A stretch of DNA of 64,000 nucleotides, from NCBI RefSeq assembly GCF_041435055.1, contig NZ_CP108002.1:1426001-1490000 (forward strand). The letters are read 5' to 3'. Source of the DNA: Streptomyces sp. NBC_00341 (lineage in GTDB: Bacteria; Actinomycetota; Actinomycetes; Streptomycetales; Streptomycetaceae). The notes beneath the pieces are model-generated. The model had not been told where the DNA came from. It worked only from the letters and a program-made list of their open reading frames with translations, and did no database searches. Below are positions 62,294 through 64,000 of the stretch, in pieces. Within the stretch, counting starts at the first letter, position 1. Each line of letters begins with the position of its first letter. A program made the position numbers and the translations under genes.

Positions 62294-64000
62294 TTACTGC
62301 TGCGGAGCCATCTTGTCCGCGATGCCCGGATTCTTGTCCATCCAGGCCTTCACGGCTTCTTCCTCGTGTCCCGTACCGCGCTTCTGGATCTCGTTCTCCA
62401 GGCCGCCGAGCTGGTCCTCGCTCAGCTTGAAGTTCTTGAACCACTTGGTGAGCTGCGGGTAGTTCTTCGGGAAGTCCTTGGAGGCGATGGTGTGCAACCG
62501 GTCGCCCTCACCGAAGGCCTTCTTCGGGTCCTGGAGCTTGGTCATCTTGTACTCGTTGTAGGCCCAGTGCGGGGTCCACAGGAGTACGGCGATGGGCTCC
62601 TTCTTGGCGTACGCGCGCTTCAGCTCGGCGAGCATGCCGGGCGTCGAGGAGTCGACGACCTCGTACTCCTTGTCCAGGCCGTACTTCGGCAGCACGTTCT
62701 TCTTGAGGTTCTCCATCGTGGCCGTGCCCGGCTCGATGCCGATGATCCGGCCCTTGAACTCCGAGCTCTTGCCCTTGAGGTCGGCCAGGGTCTTGACGTC
62801 CTTGACGTAGCTGGGCACCGCGACCTCGATCGAGGTGGGGCCGTACCACGAGCCGACGTCCGTCAGCTTGGAGCCGTACTTGTCCCAGTAGTTCTTCTGG
62901 GTGTACGGAAGCCAGCCGTCGAACTGCACGTCGAGCTGGCCGCGGGACATCGCGGTGTACATCGGGCCGACCTCGAACTGCTTGAGGTTGATCTTGTAAC
63001 CGCGGTCCTCCAGGACGGCCTTCCACAGGTACGTGGCGGCGATGTCCTCCTCCCACGGGAACCAGGCCATCTCGACGGCGCGCTCGCGCTCGTCCTTGCC
63101 GTTGGCGCCCTTGGAGGTCTTGGCCTTGGCGACCGGAGCCGCCTTGTCGGCAAAGCCCGGGTTGGCCTTGAGCCAGGTGCGGACGGCCTCCTGCTCCTTG
63201 CCGGATCCGCTCTTCTGGATCTGCGCCTCAAGACTGGTGAGCTGGTCCTCGGTCATCTTGAAGTTCTTCAGCCACTTGCCGACCTCGGGGTTCTCGTCGG
63301 AGAAGCCCTTGCGGCTCAGCGTGTGGATGCCGTCGCCCTTGCCCCAGAGGTTCTTGGTGTCCTTGAGCTTGGTCAGGTCGTACTGGTTGTACGCCCAGTG
63401 CGGCGACCAGAGCGGAACCACGATGGGCTCCTTCTTGGCGTACGCGCGCTTCAGCTCGGCCAGCATGGACGGCGTGGAGCCGTCGACGACCTTGTACTCC
63501 TTGTCCAGGCCGTAGCCCGGCAGGATCTTGTCCTTGAGCAGGCCCGTCTCACCGGCGCTCGGCTCGATGCCCACGACGCGGCCCTTGAACTTGGAGCCCT
63601 TGCCCTTGAGGTCGTCCAGGGTCTTGACGTCCTTGACGTACGAGGGGACGGCCAGTTCCAGAGTGGTGGGTCCGAACCAGGAGCCCATGTCGTCCAGGCG
63701 GTCCTTGTACTTCTTCCAGTACGCGGCGTGGGTGACCGGCAGCCAGGAGTCGGTCTCGAAGTCGATCTGGCCGTTGGCCATACCGGTGTACAGCGCGCCT
63801 GCCTCGTACTGCTTGGCGTCGACCTTGAAGCCGCGCTGCTCCAGCAGCTCCTTCCAGAGGAAGGTGGAGGCGATGCCCTCGTCCCACGGGATGTAACCCA
63901 TGCTGACCGTCTTGCCGGCGCCGATGTTCTTCGGGTCGGACTTCGCGGTGTTGTCCGAGTCCGAGGAGCCGCCGAACAGGCTCATGCTTCCGGCGACGAG
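62294..64000 (-). CDS. Glycine betaine ABC transporter binding protein with two OpuAC modules, 5' end missing
   Basis: About 568 residues are visible and the frame runs past the right edge ('LVAGSMSLFGGSSDSDN'), so the signal sequence is cut. Two tandem OpuAC domains: module 1 from about residue 25 ('VSMGYIPWDEGIASTFLWKELLEQRGFKV', 'YTGMANGQIDFETDSWLPVTHAAYW') and module 2 from about residue 310 ('VEMAWFPWEEDIAATYLWKAVLEDRGYKI', 'YTAMSRGQLDVQFDGWLPYTQKNYW'). Trp residues of the aromatic cage and the same C-terminal 'PHWAYNQYDLTKL' / 'PHWAYNEYKMTKL' occur in both. They bind quaternary-amine osmolytes for uptake. The frame could start at the in-frame ATG at 63985, but no good ribosome binding site precedes it. 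Confidence 0.88.
   Translation of the reverse strand, partial: LVAGSMSLFGGSSDSDNTAKSDPKNIGAGKTVSMGYIPWDEGIASTFLWKELLEQRGFKVDAKQYEAGALYTGMANGQIDFETDSWLPVTHAAYWKKYKDRLDDMGSWFGPTTLELAVPSYVKDVKTLDDLKGKGSKFKGRVVGIEPSAGETGLLKDKILPGYGLDKEYKVVDGSTPSMLAELKRAYAKKEPIVVPLWSPHWAYNQYDLTKLKDTKNLWGKGDGIHTLSRKGFSDENPEVGKWLKNFKMTEDQLTSLEAQIQKSGSGKEQEAVRTWLKANPGFADKAAPVAKAKTSKGANGKDERERAVEMAWFPWEEDIAATYLWKAVLEDRGYKINLKQFEVGPMYTAMSRGQLDVQFDGWLPYTQKNYWDKYGSKLTDVGSWYGPTSIEVAVPSYVKDVKTLADLKGKSSEFKGRIIGIEPGTATMENLKKNVLPKYGLDKEYEVVDSSTPGMLAELKRAYAKKEPIAVLLWTPHWAYNEYKMTKLQDPKKAFGEGDRLHTIASKDFPKNYPQLTKWFKNFKLSEDQLGGLENEIQKRGTGHEEEAVKAWMDKNPGIADKMAPQQ

Overview
The window is chromosomal DNA from a Streptomyces or close relative. 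It is very GC-rich, with GTG and even ATC starts and many ATGA/GTGA overlaps. The gene set is typical of Streptomyces: a complete argCJBDR operon, infC-rpmI-rplT, pheST, DUF5997, DUF1844, DUF2510, mycosin, and a GlnA4-type glutamine synthetase-like cluster. I saw no tRNA, rRNA or CRISPR array.

Layout. 1-2378: a HEAT-repeat protein cut by the left edge, a PPOX-fold protein and a secreted L,D-transpeptidase. 2382-7264: argC-J-B-D on the minus strand, four genes coupled by 4-base overlaps, with argR last and one promoter upstream of argC. 7405-27924: mostly small functions, many as divergent regulator/target pairs (XRE/SDR, HxlR/hydrolase, DUF5997/LysR-like, MocR/EamA). Also here are a GlxA-type regulator, GAPDH, cyclophilin, a Clp-N/HTH protein with a double operator, an MMPL transporter, a GHL10-type hydrolase and 3-hydroxybutyryl-CoA dehydrogenase (hbd).

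27868-32816 is an accessory island of about 4.9 kb. It is bounded by a 96-bp direct repeat (94/96 identical) of the last codons of hbd plus the start of its terminator. Cargo: decayed IS5- and IS630-type fragments, an unrecognised two-domain gene, a dihydrofolate-reductase-fold protein, a secreted I36-type inhibitor and an AraC regulator. No integrase is visible. Next come a large TagF-like polymerase, an unusually AT-rich 0.8-kb spacer, a Nudix hydrolase, a TPR regulator and an intact IS1182-type element inserted 19 bp after pheT.

40563-48770 is the translation block: pheST, an orphan sensor kinase, a SpoU methyltransferase and the infC-rpmI-rplT operon. infC starts at ATC and has a long, strongly structured leader; DUF1844 is divergent. 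48855-55337: aquaporin, SseB-like protein, a mycosin with its partner membrane protein, a D-threonine-aldolase-like enzyme and a DUF2510 lipoprotein-like protein. 55373-59752 is the amine-utilisation cluster (glnA4-like, aldehyde dehydrogenase, SDR, and a divergent gamma-glutamyl amidohydrolase) around a repeat-rich putative operator. The right end holds a phosphotransferase, a metal-receptor protein, an XRE-cupin regulator and a betaine-binding protein with two tandem OpuAC modules, cut by the right edge.

The most interesting non-gene signals are the hbd 3'-end duplication around the island, the infC leader, the hairpins inside both ends of the IS, the overlapping divergent starts of the MocR/EamA pair, and several compact repeat operators.
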